Assembly (NCBI RefSeq): GCF_017874735.1
Contig: NZ_JAGGLV010000005.1
Coordinates: forward strand, 328,001-392,000
Direction: 5' to 3'
DNA: 64,000 nucleotides
Origin: Paenibacillus silagei
GTDB taxonomy: Bacteria; Bacillota; Bacilli; Paenibacillales; Paenibacillaceae
The notes under the pieces were generated by a model that was not told the DNA's origin, ran no database searches, and saw nothing but the letters and a program-made list of their open reading frames with translations. Of this stretch, positions 51,358 to 61,588 are shown piece after piece (position 1 is the first letter of the stretch; every line of letters begins with the position of its first letter). The position numbers were made by a program, and so were the translations under genes.

Positions 51358-53596
51358 CAAGATTCCCTCCATTCAGCTTCTGCACTTCATAAGTATCTGG
51401 ATTAACGGTGATCTGGTAGCGCTCTCCCCGCCAGGCCAGCGTGAAGCTCAGCTTTTCCCAGCCCTCGGGCAGCCGGGGCTCCAGCTCAATGCTCTCACTC
51501 CACATCGCACTCTTCAGCCCGGCGAACCCGTATACGATCAGCTGCCACAGGCCGCCGCAATTGGCGATGTGAATCCCCTCGGCAGCACCTTTCTTCTCCG
51601 CCGAGAGATCGATATCCATCACCCGCTGCAGGAAAGCCCCCGCAGCCTCCTTCTGGCCGAGCCAGGAAGCCACAATGCCGTGAACCGCCGCTGACAAAGA
51701 GGAATCATGCGTCGTAATCGGCTCATAATAGGCATAGGACGCCTTCAGCTGCGCCCGGGTGAATTCCTGCGGGAACAGCATCATTAATTCCAGCACATCC
51801 GCCTGCTTCAGCGCCTTGGAGCGGTAATTGCGCTCCTGGGAGATGAAATGGCCGAAGGGACGGGACCTGTCGGTCCAGACACTGGCAAAATCCACCTCTG
51901 CATAGGAGTCGAAATCATCGGATTGCGGAACAATATCGCTCCGGCTGTCATACGGCAGCCTCAGTTTCTCCGCCGTGTGCCGGAAGCGCTCCCGTTCACC
52001 GGGACGGATATCCAGCCGCGCTGCCGCTGCCGCATAGCTGTCACGCTTACCGTCTTCCAGGCTGTCCAGACAGGCAACGGTCTGCTCCAGACTGAATTTG
52101 ACCATACGGTTGGTGAAGGCATTGTTGCGGGTAAAAGGCAGATATTCATCCGGTCCCATCACGCTGAGCAGCTCGCCCTCCCCCTCCCGGTTCCAATCCA
52201 CCCGGTCACACCAATAACGGGCCGTCTCCACCAGAATATCTACGGCATAGCGCTCCAAGAATTCATCGTCGCCCGTAGCCCTCACGTAATGATATAGCGC
52301 GTACACAATATCCGCTGTTATATGAATTTCGTGATCCGCATACTGCCAGTTGGCACATTGCTCTTCCCCGCTTATGGACGACTCCCAGGCATACCTTGCT
52401 CCCCGGTACCCATATTTCTGCGCGTTGCGTCTGGCTCCATCCAGCGTATTATAGCGGAATAGAAGCAGATTGCGGGCTGCTTGCGGATGGGTGTGCAGGA
52501 AGAAGGGCAGCAGGTTAATCTCCGTGTCCCAGAAATATCTGCCGAAATAGGCCTCACCGGCATATCCCTTGGCACAGATGGCCACACGGTCATCCTCCTC
52601 CCTGTTGGAGCGGATCAGATGGTAGATGGAAGCCCGGACGCTTAATTGTGCCGCATCATCTCCCTTGATACGGATATCAGCGGCCTGCCATTTGCGCTTC
52701 CAGCAGTCTGCATGCCGGTTATACAGCTGCTCCCGGCCCAATTTGCGTGCGCGGCTAAGCTGTGCCAGTGCCCGGTCGCGGACTGTTCCTTCCTCCATAT
52801 CCCGGTCAGTTGTCACCGCAGTCAGCTTGCTGACGGTCAGCCGGTCACCGGTGTTCAGCCGGCACTCCCCGCGAAGCGCAGCCATCACCGGGGTGTGGCC
52901 GGCCTGCCAGTTCACCGCTTCAGAGGCTTCCAGCGCAGACAGCATGAAGATCCGGTTGCCCTCCTCTGTCAGTGTCTCAAGCGATATACAGTCCCCGGGT
53001 TCCGCCGAAGGAACTACCCGGGCAAAATGATTCATCCCGTTCGTCCGCACATCGGCCCTGAGCGCCGCCTTTACTTCCAGCCTGCCTTCGCCTGCCAGCA
53101 CCTCCAGCTGGACCTGCTGGATGCACAGATGGGTATCCGCCATACTCAGATAGCGGCTATAGGTACACTTAAGCTGCATCCCCTCTTTTGTCTCCCACAG
53201 GAACGAGCGGTGAAGCCTTCCATCCCGCAGATCCAGCCGGCGGCTGTAGCCGCTGATCCGGCAGCGGTCCATATCCAGAGCCTCGTCCCCCGACCGGAAT
53301 TCAAGCCCCAGCATATAAGGGAGATTGACAATCTCCTCCTTCAGCAGCGGATGCTGCGCAACAATCCCCGGGATGAAGGTTCCCTGCTTGGACTTGGGAT
53401 GACGCGGCTTCTCGAGCGTAACATTGTCGGGAAAACGCAGATATTCCTCATCCTGCGGCGCATCACTGCAACCTTCCTCAAAGCTTCCGCGGACATGCAT
53501 ATAGCCGTTCCCTTGGGTGAAAAGCCCTTCATAATGCTTATGCAGCCGGGCTTCATACCCGTCTTCCTTCAGCCACCACAGGTTATCCTCATTCAT
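51338..53596 (-). CDS. GH65 disaccharide phosphorylase
   Basis: 752 residues. Inverting alpha-glucoside phosphorylase family (maltose, kojibiose, nigerose, trehalose or glucosylglycerol). Signature pieces: the N-terminal domain with HYEGLFTQGNGYMHVRGSFEE, the barrel with GRYFWDTEINLLPFFL, YRGARYAWESSISGEEQ, and the catalytic acid in VMGPDEYLPFTRNNAFTNRM (Glu of GPDEY). Pairing with pgmB shows the product is beta-glucose-1-phosphate. Specificity cannot be decided by eye. ATG 53596 has GAGG seven bases upstream. Confidence 0.93.
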   Translation of the reverse strand: MNEDNLWWLKEDGYEARLHKHYEGLFTQGNGYMHVRGSFEEGCSDAPQDEEYLRFPDNVTLEKPRHPKSKQGTFIPGIVAQHPLLKEEIVNLPYMLGLEFRSGDEALDMDRCRISGYSRRLDLRDGRLHRSFLWETKEGMQLKCTYSRYLSMADTHLCIQQVQLEVLAGEGRLEVKAALRADVRTNGMNHFARVVPSAEPGDCISLETLTEEGNRIFMLSALEASEAVNWQAGHTPVMAALRGECRLNTGDRLTVSKLTAVTTDRDMEEGTVRDRALAQLSRARKLGREQLYNRHADCWKRKWQAADIRIKGDDAAQLSVRASIYHLIRSNREEDDRVAICAKGYAGEAYFGRYFWDTEINLLPFFLHTHPQAARNLLLFRYNTLDGARRNAQKYGYRGARYAWESSISGEEQCANWQYADHEIHITADIVYALYHYVRATGDDEFLERYAVDILVETARYWCDRVDWNREGEGELLSVMGPDEYLPFTRNNAFTNRMVKFSLEQTVACLDSLEDGKRDSYAAAAARLDIRPGERERFRHTAEKLRLPYDSRSDIVPQSDDFDSYAEVDFASVWTDRSRPFGHFISQERNYRSKALKQADVLELMMLFPQEFTRAQLKASYAYYEPITTHDSSLSAAVHGIVASWLGQKEAAGAFLQRVMDIDLSAEKKGAAEGIHIANCGGLWQLIVYGFAGLKSAMWSESIELEPRLPEGWEKLSFTLAWRGERYQITVNPDTYEVQKLNGGNLVAGTTV

Positions 53597-53647
53597 CTGC
53601 AACCCTCACTTCTCCGATATCTTTCACTGGCATTTCCGTCCGCCCGG

Positions 53648-54472
53648 TCATCCCTTCACCGCGCCCGCAGCAAGGCCGGATACGACCTGCTCCTGCAGCA
53701 GAATATACACCACAATACTCGGGATGATCACGACCATCGTGGCCGCGAACATGACGCCGTAATCACTGGCAAACTGGCTTTTGAAATAATAGAGCGCCAG
53801 CGGCAGTGTGCGGCTCTGATTCCCCGTCGTCAGAATAATGGCGAACTGAAATTCATTCCAGCAGAGCAGGAACTGCATTACACCGGCCGTGCCGAAGCCC
53901 GGCTTCGAGATGGGCAGAATAATCCGGAAGAACGTCTGGATGAAGCTGGCACCATCCAGATAAGCCGATTCCTCCATTTCCTTCGGAATGGTCAGGAAAT
54001 AGCTGGATAGAATGTAGAGCGAGACCGGCAACCCGAAGCCGGTGTATACAATAATAAGTCCAATCAGTTTGTCGTACAGCCCGAGCGTGTTCACCGTCAG
54101 GTACAGCGGCTGCAGCATCGCCGCGCCCGGAATCAGAAGCGACAGGGAGAAGGCCCCCATCAGCAGCTTCTTGCCCCGGAATTTAAAACGCGCCAGAACA
54201 TAGGCTGCCATTCCCAGCAGCAGCAGATTGAGCAGGGTTCCGAAGATCCCCACGATTACACTGTTGATGTAGAACCGGGAGATCGGCGCTATTTTGAAGG
54301 CCATCGTGTAGTTGGAGAAGCGGAAGCTGCTCGGCCAGCCAAGCGAATTGGTCAGAATCTCGGCATTGGTCTTAAACGAAGCAAGCAGCACCCACAGGAA
54401 CGGACCCAGGGACAACAGAACAATCAACAGCACAAAACCATATTTAAGAACAGCCATACCCTTTTTCAACAT
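53648..54472 (-). CDS. Carbohydrate ABC permease (MalG type)
   Basis: 274 residues from ATG 54472 (GGGGTGAG just upstream), six TM helices, EAA loop EESAYLDGASFIQTFFRIILPISKPG, C-terminal LLQEQVVSGLAAGAVKG typical of MalG-like permeases. Imports the disaccharide for the GH65 enzyme. Confidence 0.93.
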   Translation of the reverse strand: MLKKGMAVLKYGFVLLIVLLSLGPFLWVLLASFKTNAEILTNSLGWPSSFRFSNYTMAFKIAPISRFYINSVIVGIFGTLLNLLLLGMAAYVLARFKFRGKKLLMGAFSLSLLIPGAAMLQPLYLTVNTLGLYDKLIGLIIVYTGFGLPVSLYILSSYFLTIPKEMEESAYLDGASFIQTFFRIILPISKPGFGTAGVMQFLLCWNEFQFAIILTTGNQSRTLPLALYYFKSQFASDYGVMFAATMVVIIPSIVVYILLQEQVVSGLAAGAVKG

Positions 54473-54492
54473 TCTCACCCCATCCGCTCCAT

Positions 54493-55368
54493 TCAGTTTT
54501 GGGAGCTGCCTATTCTGAACAGATTTCGGCACAGCAGGACAAAAATCAAGCCAAAGCCGATTAAGAAGACGCCCACTGAATTGGAATAACCGAAGTTATT
54601 GTCCATGAGTGCCGTCTTGTAAATATAGATAGGCAGGTTCATCGTCTCATTGCCGGGTCCGCCGCCTGTTGTCATCAGAATAATATCCATCTTCTGCAGC
54701 ATGCTGGTTCCGGACAGAATAACGCAGGTCCCGATAATGTTGCGCAGCATGGGAATAACGATGTACCAATTGATCTTGAAGGTGCTGGCCCCGTCGATCC
54801 GCGCCGATTCATACAGGCTTTCCGGAATGGCTGCGATCTCCGCCAGAATCAGGATCGTGACAACCGCCGCATAAGGCAGCCAGGTCATCGTGACAGAGAA
54901 GAAGGCCGTGGCATAATCCATGAACCAGTTCTGCGAGAAATCCGCATTCCCGAACATGCGGGCTATACTGTTCACCGCACCAAAGTCAGGATTGAGCATA
55001 CACAGGAACAGCATCCCTACGGCTGCACCCGAGATAATATTCGGAAACATGTAGACCGTGCGTGCGAACTTCCAGTAGAATTCCTTCATACTGAGAATAA
55101 TGGCGAACAGGGTCCCGATGGCAACGTGGATCGTAGACTGGAGCAGGACCCAGATGCCTGTATTCAGTGAGCTTTGGCGAAAATCGGCATCGTCGGTGAA
55201 CAGCTTCACATAGTTAGCGAGACCGATAAACGCCGGGCTGCGTCCGGCCGACCATTCGGTAAAGGATGTCCCGAACAGAATGACCAGCGAGACAGCATAG
55301 ACAAGAATAAACAATATTACTGTCGGTAACAGGAAAAGCGTGATATACCCTCTATTTTTCCTAACCAT
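54493..55368 (-). CDS. Carbohydrate ABC permease (MalF type)
   Basis: 291 residues from ATG 55368 (GGGGAGG nine bases upstream; an upstream in-frame TTG overlaps that site). Six TM helices, EAA loop YESARIDGASTFKINWYIVIPMLRNII. It precedes its partner permease by 20 nt. No ATPase gene is present, implying a shared MsmX-type ATPase. Confidence 0.92.
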   Translation of the reverse strand: MVRKNRGYITLFLLPTVILFILVYAVSLVILFGTSFTEWSAGRSPAFIGLANYVKLFTDDADFRQSSLNTGIWVLLQSTIHVAIGTLFAIILSMKEFYWKFARTVYMFPNIISGAAVGMLFLCMLNPDFGAVNSIARMFGNADFSQNWFMDYATAFFSVTMTWLPYAAVVTILILAEIAAIPESLYESARIDGASTFKINWYIVIPMLRNIIGTCVILSGTSMLQKMDIILMTTGGGPGNETMNLPIYIYKTALMDNNFGYSNSVGVFLIGFGLIFVLLCRNLFRIGSSQN

Positions 55369-55407
55369 CCATATGGTCCTCCCCAATCCTCAACTTACAT
55401 GACTTTT

Positions 55408-56754
55408 TTATCTATTCTTAGCAGCAATTTCAGTCAGCTCCTTAGCGACTTCTTCTGCCGTTGCCTTGCCGGCAACCAGCTTCGGATACAGGTTCTTCCA
55501 GGCATCCGTTACGTTCGGATACACGATGGAGTCGAGGGTCCGGTAATGAAGCTGTGTTTTTTGAGCGACTGTGATCGACTCGACCATGATCGGATATTTC
55601 TCTTTAAGGGCATCAGACGGCTGGACCTCACTGGATACCGGCATTACATTCCCGTATTCAAGCGCGATGGTTTGCCCTTCAAGCCCTGTTTTGAACTTGA
55701 TGAATTTCTCGGCGGCATCGCGGGTTTCCGGCGTTTTGGCTCCGATCATATAGCCAACCTCATAGGTGGAGATCAGACTGTTATTCGGATAAGCCGCGAC
55801 TCCCACTTTTTTATCGAAGCCTTCACTGGATTTGGTCGGATCGCTGAAATCTCCAATCATCCATGGACCATTGGCAATCATAGCGGCCTTGCCCTGGCTG
55901 AACGCGTTCGCTGCATTGGCATATCCCGCTCCAAGCGCATCCTTCGTGGTATACTTCTCCAGCAGCTCCTTCATCATGTTCAGCGCCTGAATCATTTCCG
56001 GCGTATTGAAGTCGGTAGGGTGAAGGGTGTTCATGAACGCTTTCCCGTTCTCCCCGTTAGTGCCGATCATCGCGGCAAGAATCAGATTGGACGTCCAGGC
56101 ATTCTCCCCGGTCATGAGTGCGAGGGGAACGAAGCCTGCCGCCTTCAGCTTCTCGTTGTTGCTCATGAATTCATCCCAGGTCTCCGCCGGTTTGATTCCT
56201 GCCTTCTCGAACATTTCTTTATTGTAAAAGTAACCGATGTTCTGCTTCTGATCGCTGATCGACCAGATCTTGCCGTCCCGTGTATTGGAAGCGAGGGCAT
56301 CTTCACCGATGGCTGCCTTCCATTCCACGTCTTTATCCAGATATTCATTGAAAGGGGTTGCAAGATTGCCTTTGATCAGAACATCGTTAATTCCGTCCTT
56401 GCCCATGACAACATCCGGCACATCCCCGGAGGCGGCAAGAATCTTGATCTTGTCAACGTATGCGGCATCACTTGGAATCTCTTCAACCACAACCTCCACT
56501 TCATTGCCGTACTTGGCATTGAACTGCTTGATCTGTTCTTCCTCCATCTTGGCTGACGCATGTGTGCCTACCCGGAAGGTAAGATAGGATATTTTGACCG
56601 GCGCTTTGGCCGCTGGTGCCGTATTTTTCGAGCCCGCTGCCCCGTCAGCCCCGCCCTTATCGGCTGAATTCTCTGATCCGCAAGCTGAAATGGACATAGC
56701 CAGCAGCAGAGCGCTTGCCAGAGTAATACCTGTTTTAACTCTTGATCTTTTCAA
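55408..56754 (-). CDS. Extracellular sugar-binding lipoprotein (MalE type)
   Basis: 448 residues. Lipoprotein signal MKRSRVKTGITLASALLLAMSISACGSE (lipobox SISAC). Family 1 binding-protein motif FEKAGIKPAETWDEFMSNNEKLKAAGFVPLAL and AMIANGPWMIGDF. First gene of the phosphorolysis operon, divergent from the two-component pair that likely controls it. Confidence 0.93.
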   Translation of the reverse strand: MKRSRVKTGITLASALLLAMSISACGSENSADKGGADGAAGSKNTAPAAKAPVKISYLTFRVGTHASAKMEEEQIKQFNAKYGNEVEVVVEEIPSDAAYVDKIKILAASGDVPDVVMGKDGINDVLIKGNLATPFNEYLDKDVEWKAAIGEDALASNTRDGKIWSISDQKQNIGYFYNKEMFEKAGIKPAETWDEFMSNNEKLKAAGFVPLALMTGENAWTSNLILAAMIGTNGENGKAFMNTLHPTDFNTPEMIQALNMMKELLEKYTTKDALGAGYANAANAFSQGKAAMIANGPWMIGDFSDPTKSSEGFDKKVGVAAYPNNSLISTYEVGYMIGAKTPETRDAAEKFIKFKTGLEGQTIALEYGNVMPVSSEVQPSDALKEKYPIMVESITVAQKTQLHYRTLDSIVYPNVTDAWKNLYPKLVAGKATAEEVAKELTEIAAKNR

Positions 56755-57071
56755 ATGAAATCCCCCTTAATAATGATGGCCTTATGCAAAAGCGTAATCC
56801 TGCAGCCGTTGCAGTTTGTTACAGCTCTCATTGTAGAACAAAGAAAACGGCGAATGAATTCGTTTTTCCGTATACTCTTTTATAATATCTTGAGCAAATA
56901 GGGAAAGGCAGCAGCAGAGCTGAAAGGGCTTTCAGATTTCTTTAACTCTTCTTCGTTTTCTTTACCACATTGGCCAAAACGGCCTGTTTTCCCCCTGCCT
57001 GGCTATTCGCCATCCGCCAAAAATTATATAATACCTTTAATCATATGAATCATCACCAAGGAGCAGTCTGC
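56755..57071. promoter_or_regulatory. Divergent regulatory region between transporter operon and kinase
   Basis: 317 bp. A perfect -10 hexamer TATAAT at 57027-57032 faces the kinase gene, 40 bases before its ATG. An AT-rich patch around 56870-56895 is the likely promoter region of the leftward binding-protein gene. No clear operator was recognised. Confidence 0.4.
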
Positions 57072-58892
57072 ATGTCCAACAAGCTTATCCTGCGATGGCT
57101 CAGCCTTCGCCCGGTTTCCGGATTATTCACCCGTATTCCCGTCAGGAATAAAATTGTAATTATCATCGTTCTTCTGATTCTTCTGCCGATGACCTTCGCC
57201 GGCTGCTATTTCTACTGGAACATCTCCCAGATTCTAACCAGGAACGCCAATGCCAATCTGTCTCTTCTGATCCGCCAGACCAACGATAATATTGAGAAAT
57301 CCTTTCAGATTATCGATAACACCTCCCTGCATTTTCTCTCTAATAAAATGTTAAGAAACTGGTTAATCGACGATATGTCGCTGAGCGATGATTTCTACAA
57401 GAAATTCGTCAACAAAACCGAAATGGAAGAGGACCTGAAGTACAGCCTCATGTTCAACAATGCCTGGAATATCAGCCTGTTATCAACGGCTTTTGTATTT
57501 TTTGATAGCGATAACTATGTATCCGTTCTGAAGACACCGCCCAATATTGAACAGACCAATAAGAACAATCTCGCTGTCTATCAATCGGTGAATGGCAGAA
57601 TGGTCAGAGGCAAGGAGATTCTGAAGCCAAGCCCCGGTGACCCCACCATTTATTTCACACGCGTCATGTCCAATATCAATCTTCCCCGGCAGCGTCTGGT
57701 GCTGATCTTTGGCACGAATGAGGCTGATTTGGCCGAGGAGTATTCCGGCCTGCTCGACTTCACAGGCGCTATGGCCTACATCATCGATAGCCGGGGAACC
57801 ATCTATTCCAGTGCCGGCAAGCAGGAGCTGGGTTCCGTCGTTTCACCGGATATATTGGCGCTCAAAGACAATACCGATGTAAGTGAAGTCAAGCTGGGCC
57901 AGGAGACTTACTTAGCTGCCTCCCGCAGCATCGGCACCACCGGTCTTACCTTCATTGCAGGTATTCCGAAGAAGCAGGTGCTCTCCAGACTATCCGGAAG
58001 CATGCATAACTACATCTGGATCATTACGCTGATTGCCTTCGTCTCCCTCGCAGCTGGAATTGTAATCTCCTTGCGTTTTACCCGGGTGGTCCGCGATCTG
58101 CTGCGCAATATCCGCAAAGTGCAGAAGGGGAATTACAACACAAGGATGCCGGCGTACAAGGATGCCGAGCTTAACCAGCTCAGTGCCACCTTCAACAACA
58201 TGACGGATGAGATCAACTATCTCATTAAGGAAGTGTACGAGAAGCACCTGCTGATCAAGGAGTCGGAGATCAAATTTTTGCAAGCCCAGATGAATCCCCA
58301 TTTCCTGTTCAATACGCTCATTACGATCGGCTACAAAGCCAAACTGTCCCGAGATGAGACCGTTTACAGAATGGTATCCTCCCTTACGGAGCTGCTGCAG
58401 GCGAGTATTTATTCGAACAGCCTGGCCAAGATTCCGATTCGCCAGGAGCTGGATTTCATCCAATTTTATCTCTATCTGCAGAAGGAGCGATTCGAAGATA
58501 AGCTGGAGTATACGATTCAGATCGAGGATGATGCCTTGCTGGATCTGCTGCTGCCCAAGCTGAGTGTCCAGCCGCTGGTAGAGAATGCGGTGGTGCACGG
58601 TGTGGAGAAAAAGCTGGGCAAGGGTATGATCCATATTCATATCTACCGCCGGAACGACTCGGTCTTTTTTGATATCACAGATAATGGCAACGGATTTGAC
58701 CAGATTCCGCAGGATTGGAACAATTACGAGAACCTCACGATACGCAAACAGGGCCACAACAACATTGGCCTGATCAATACGCATAAGCGGACCAAGCTGA
58801 TCTACGGCGAGCCTTATGGAATTGAGGTCGAGAGCGAGCCGGGCGCAGGCTCCAGGGTTACCCTTCACATACCGACAGATTTGGGGGAATGA
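57072..58892 (+). CDS. YesM-type sensor histidine kinase
   Basis: 606 residues from ATG 57072 (AAGGAG eight bases upstream). TM1 about 24-45, extracytoplasmic sensor about 46-310, TM2 about 315-337, HAMP, then the His_kinase box FLQAQMNPHFLFNTLITIGYK and HATPase boxes NAVVHGVEKK and DNGNGF, ending SRVTLHIP. This family senses carbohydrate availability outside the cell, often via a binding protein. It sits four bases before its response regulator. Confidence 0.93.
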   Translation: MSNKLILRWLSLRPVSGLFTRIPVRNKIVIIIVLLILLPMTFAGCYFYWNISQILTRNANANLSLLIRQTNDNIEKSFQIIDNTSLHFLSNKMLRNWLIDDMSLSDDFYKKFVNKTEMEEDLKYSLMFNNAWNISLLSTAFVFFDSDNYVSVLKTPPNIEQTNKNNLAVYQSVNGRMVRGKEILKPSPGDPTIYFTRVMSNINLPRQRLVLIFGTNEADLAEEYSGLLDFTGAMAYIIDSRGTIYSSAGKQELGSVVSPDILALKDNTDVSEVKLGQETYLAASRSIGTTGLTFIAGIPKKQVLSRLSGSMHNYIWIITLIAFVSLAAGIVISLRFTRVVRDLLRNIRKVQKGNYNTRMPAYKDAELNQLSATFNNMTDEINYLIKEVYEKHLLIKESEIKFLQAQMNPHFLFNTLITIGYKAKLSRDETVYRMVSSLTELLQASIYSNSLAKIPIRQELDFIQFYLYLQKERFEDKLEYTIQIEDDALLDLLLPKLSVQPLVENAVVHGVEKKLGKGMIHIHIYRRNDSVFFDITDNGNGFDQIPQDWNNYENLTIRKQGHNNIGLINTHKRTKLIYGEPYGIEVESEPGAGSRVTLHIPTDLGE

Positions 58893-58896
58893 TCGC

Positions 58897-60513
58897 ATGT
58901 ATAATGTCATGATTGTAGATGATGAGCCTGTTATCAAAAAAGGGCTGCAATGCTTTATTGACTGGAGCCTGCTCCATTGCGAGGTTAGCTGTGAGGCCTC
59001 CAACGGCATGGAAGCCGTAGAGCTGCTGGGCTATTATGAGATCGATATTATCGTTACCGATGTCCGTATGCCGGGGATGGATGGCCTTGCGCTATCGGAC
59101 TATGTGCACCGGAACTTCCCGCAGATCAAGGTGATCATTCTGACAGCCTTCGCAGATTTCTCCTATGCCCAGACGGCTATTCAATATGAGGTGGTCGATT
59201 TTGTCATCAAGACCAATCCCACGGAGCAGATTCCCCGGGCCATTGAAAAAGCAACGCGGCTGCTGGAAAAGGAAAGAGAGCAGAAGCAGAAGGTAAGGCA
59301 GCTGGAGAGCAAGATTCATGACAATCTGTCTGAAATCAGCGAGAAATTTCTAAAGGAGGCCGTCGAAGGCCTGATCAGTGATGAAGCCGGTTTATTCAGC
59401 CGCTCCAGAGAGCTGGGACTGCAGCTGGAGAACTATTTCGGGATCTATATGGAAGTTAAGGATATGCCCGGCCCCCATTCCTCTGCTGGAGCACAGACCA
59501 ATGATCATCACCGGTTCCTGGCCTCCATCCGCCAGTTCCTTACACTGGCGTTCGCGGAACGCCCCTTTTATATTCTGAATATGGAGAAAAACACTCTTCT
59601 GGCGATTGTCTCCATGGGCAGCGGCAATGCGGCAGTCTCCACCCAGACCCTGCTCACGATCAGCAATGAAATTCTGGCCATGGCGGAGCACTTCCGGCAA
59701 TACCATGTCAATATCGGCATCAGCCTGCTGCACCGGGATGTGCTGACCCTGCCTGCAGCTTACCAGGAGGCCCGCGAGGCGCTGCAGGGTAGCTTTTATA
59801 ACGATAATTATGTCGCCGTGTATATGCCTCATGCGAGCCAGACCCTCACTCCCGGTGCTCCTCCCCATCATGCTGCCGAGCAGATTGCCGAATATCTGCA
59901 GCAAGGACAGAGCGAACAGGCTCTCCAGCAGCTGGATCAGCTGCTCAAGAGCTACCGGAGCCACAAAGAGCCGATTGAGAATGTAAAAGTAGCTTGCCTG
60001 CTTATCGCGTCCTACTGCTTCCGTCTGCTGAGTGCCAGCCAGCCCTTCGAACCGGAGATGGATGAGAACCAGTCGGCGGTGTACAAGCAAATTCAGGAGA
60101 GCAAGAGCATCCAGCTGCTCGCAGATATCCTCATGCGCCTCATACAGAGCTGCTCGAAGGCCATTGCGCAGAATGACAACCAGCCCAATTACATCGTCAT
60201 CGAATGCCAGAAATATATACGGGAGCATTACAACCAGAACCTGAATCTGCAGATCATTGCCGACCATATTCACATCAACAGCAGCTACCTCAGCCGCCTG
60301 TACAAAAAAGTGACCGGCGAGTCCATCATCGACGTCATTAATAAATACCGGATTGAAATGGCCAAGAAGCTGCTGCGCAACCCTGCCAGCAAAGTCTTTG
60401 AAGTCGCCGAAGCCGTCGGCATCGAGACCCCGGCCTATTTCACCCATGTCTTCTCCAAATACACCGGGATGAGCCCAAAGGAATACAAGCTGAATTATTC
60501 GCAGCTGAATTAA
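58897..60513 (+). CDS. YesN-type response regulator (receiver + AraC DNA-binding)
   Basis: 538 residues from ATG 58897. Receiver: MYNVMIVDDEPVIKKGL, phospho-acceptor in DIIVTDVRMPGMDG (Asp about 55), then KTNPTEQIPRAIEKA. The middle part is a degenerate cyclase-like linker. C-terminal HTH pair: NLQIIADHIHINSSYLSRLYK and VFEVAEAVGIETPAYFTHVFSKYTGMSPKEYK. Expected to activate the adjacent binding-protein/permease/GH65 operon. Confidence 0.93.
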   Translation: MYNVMIVDDEPVIKKGLQCFIDWSLLHCEVSCEASNGMEAVELLGYYEIDIIVTDVRMPGMDGLALSDYVHRNFPQIKVIILTAFADFSYAQTAIQYEVVDFVIKTNPTEQIPRAIEKATRLLEKEREQKQKVRQLESKIHDNLSEISEKFLKEAVEGLISDEAGLFSRSRELGLQLENYFGIYMEVKDMPGPHSSAGAQTNDHHRFLASIRQFLTLAFAERPFYILNMEKNTLLAIVSMGSGNAAVSTQTLLTISNEILAMAEHFRQYHVNIGISLLHRDVLTLPAAYQEAREALQGSFYNDNYVAVYMPHASQTLTPGAPPHHAAEQIAEYLQQGQSEQALQQLDQLLKSYRSHKEPIENVKVACLLIASYCFRLLSASQPFEPEMDENQSAVYKQIQESKSIQLLADILMRLIQSCSKAIAQNDNQPNYIVIECQKYIREHYNQNLNLQIIADHIHINSSYLSRLYKKVTGESIIDVINKYRIEMAKKLLRNPASKVFEVAEAVGIETPAYFTHVFSKYTGMSPKEYKLNYSQLN

Positions 60514-60562
60514 CGGCAAAAGCTGCAAGACCATCATCAGCGGCGTATGGCGGCAAGCCAGA

Positions 60563-61447
60563 TCACTGGTGTCCAAATCTAATTTGCAGATAGTTATCAA
60601 GAATCTGAAGGGGCTCGTGTAACGCCTGGTTTGGAAACTTATGAGTTACCTTATAGCCTACTCTGGGGGGCACTGACACCGCCAGCTTCTGAAGAACAAA
60701 TTCTCCCATCCCCTTCATATGGGCGCCAATCGAAGCGGGCACAATCGTCCATTGTCTGGCATTCGTCAAAAAAGTAGTGATGAGTCCCGCTGAGTCCAGA
60801 TGTACACGGGACGGACACAGCGGGTCCCACCACTGGTCATGTCTGAATTGAAACTCCCGATTCCAATTGACGAGGACTTCATGCTCTGCCGCCAATTCTT
60901 CCATTTCCACCGTATCTCCAGCCTGCCGCCCTGGCACAGCCAAGCGCAACAGCACCATTTCTTCAGTGAAAAACGGTTGAACAGTAACGCTAGGCGACAC
61001 AATTTCCCGTACCACAAACGCCACATCCATCTCACGCCGCTCAATACTATCAAAAGCCTCCTGAGTATGCTGCGTACGAATCTGCAATCGGATGGACGGA
61101 GTATGCTGATTAAGCATTCTATATACCGGAGGCAAGACAAAGTGGCTTATACTTTCGGCAGCGCTTATGGCCAGACTTAACTGCGAACCATTCGCCTTTA
61201 AAATTTGAGTTTCCCTCCAGAGCGCCTCCCATCTTTCCGCAATACTAAAAAAGTTCTCCCCTTTTGGGGTCAGGCTGATTTTGGCTGCCCCTTTTCTTCG
61301 CTCCACCAACAGGCCGCCCATCCCTTGCTCTAATGTCTTTAAGCGGTAGCTTACCGTTGCTTGTGACAGATGCAGCAGATCGGCCGCTTTACTTATACTC
61401 CCAGTGCGTACGATAGCTAAAAACGCTTCTATCCCAGGAAAATACAT
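60563..61447 (-). CDS. LysR-family transcriptional regulator
   Basis: 294 residues from ATG 61447 with a perfect GAGGAGG upstream. N-terminal winged HTH: IEAFLAIVRTGSISKAADLLHLSQATVSYRLKTLEQGMGG. The periplasmic-binding-like effector domain follows from about residue 90. Divergent from the 2-hydroxyacid dehydrogenase at 61589, its probable target. The 141-bp space is AT-rich and contains TATTAATATA, which could be part of a LysR operator. Confidence 0.92.
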   Translation of the reverse strand: MYFPGIEAFLAIVRTGSISKAADLLHLSQATVSYRLKTLEQGMGGLLVERRKGAAKISLTPKGENFFSIAERWEALWRETQILKANGSQLSLAISAAESISHFVLPPVYRMLNQHTPSIRLQIRTQHTQEAFDSIERREMDVAFVVREIVSPSVTVQPFFTEEMVLLRLAVPGRQAGDTVEMEELAAEHEVLVNWNREFQFRHDQWWDPLCPSRVHLDSAGLITTFLTNARQWTIVPASIGAHMKGMGEFVLQKLAVSVPPRVGYKVTHKFPNQALHEPLQILDNYLQIRFGHQ

Positions 61448-61588
61448 AGAATACCTCCTCAATATATAGAAAATATTAATATAGTTCACAAAATATTTGC
61501 GTTTTACAACATTATTCTTTATGTCTAAAATTATCATTAACACAGACAAGGGGTCAAATAGTCCAGGTTATGAAAAGGTGGTTTAGCT

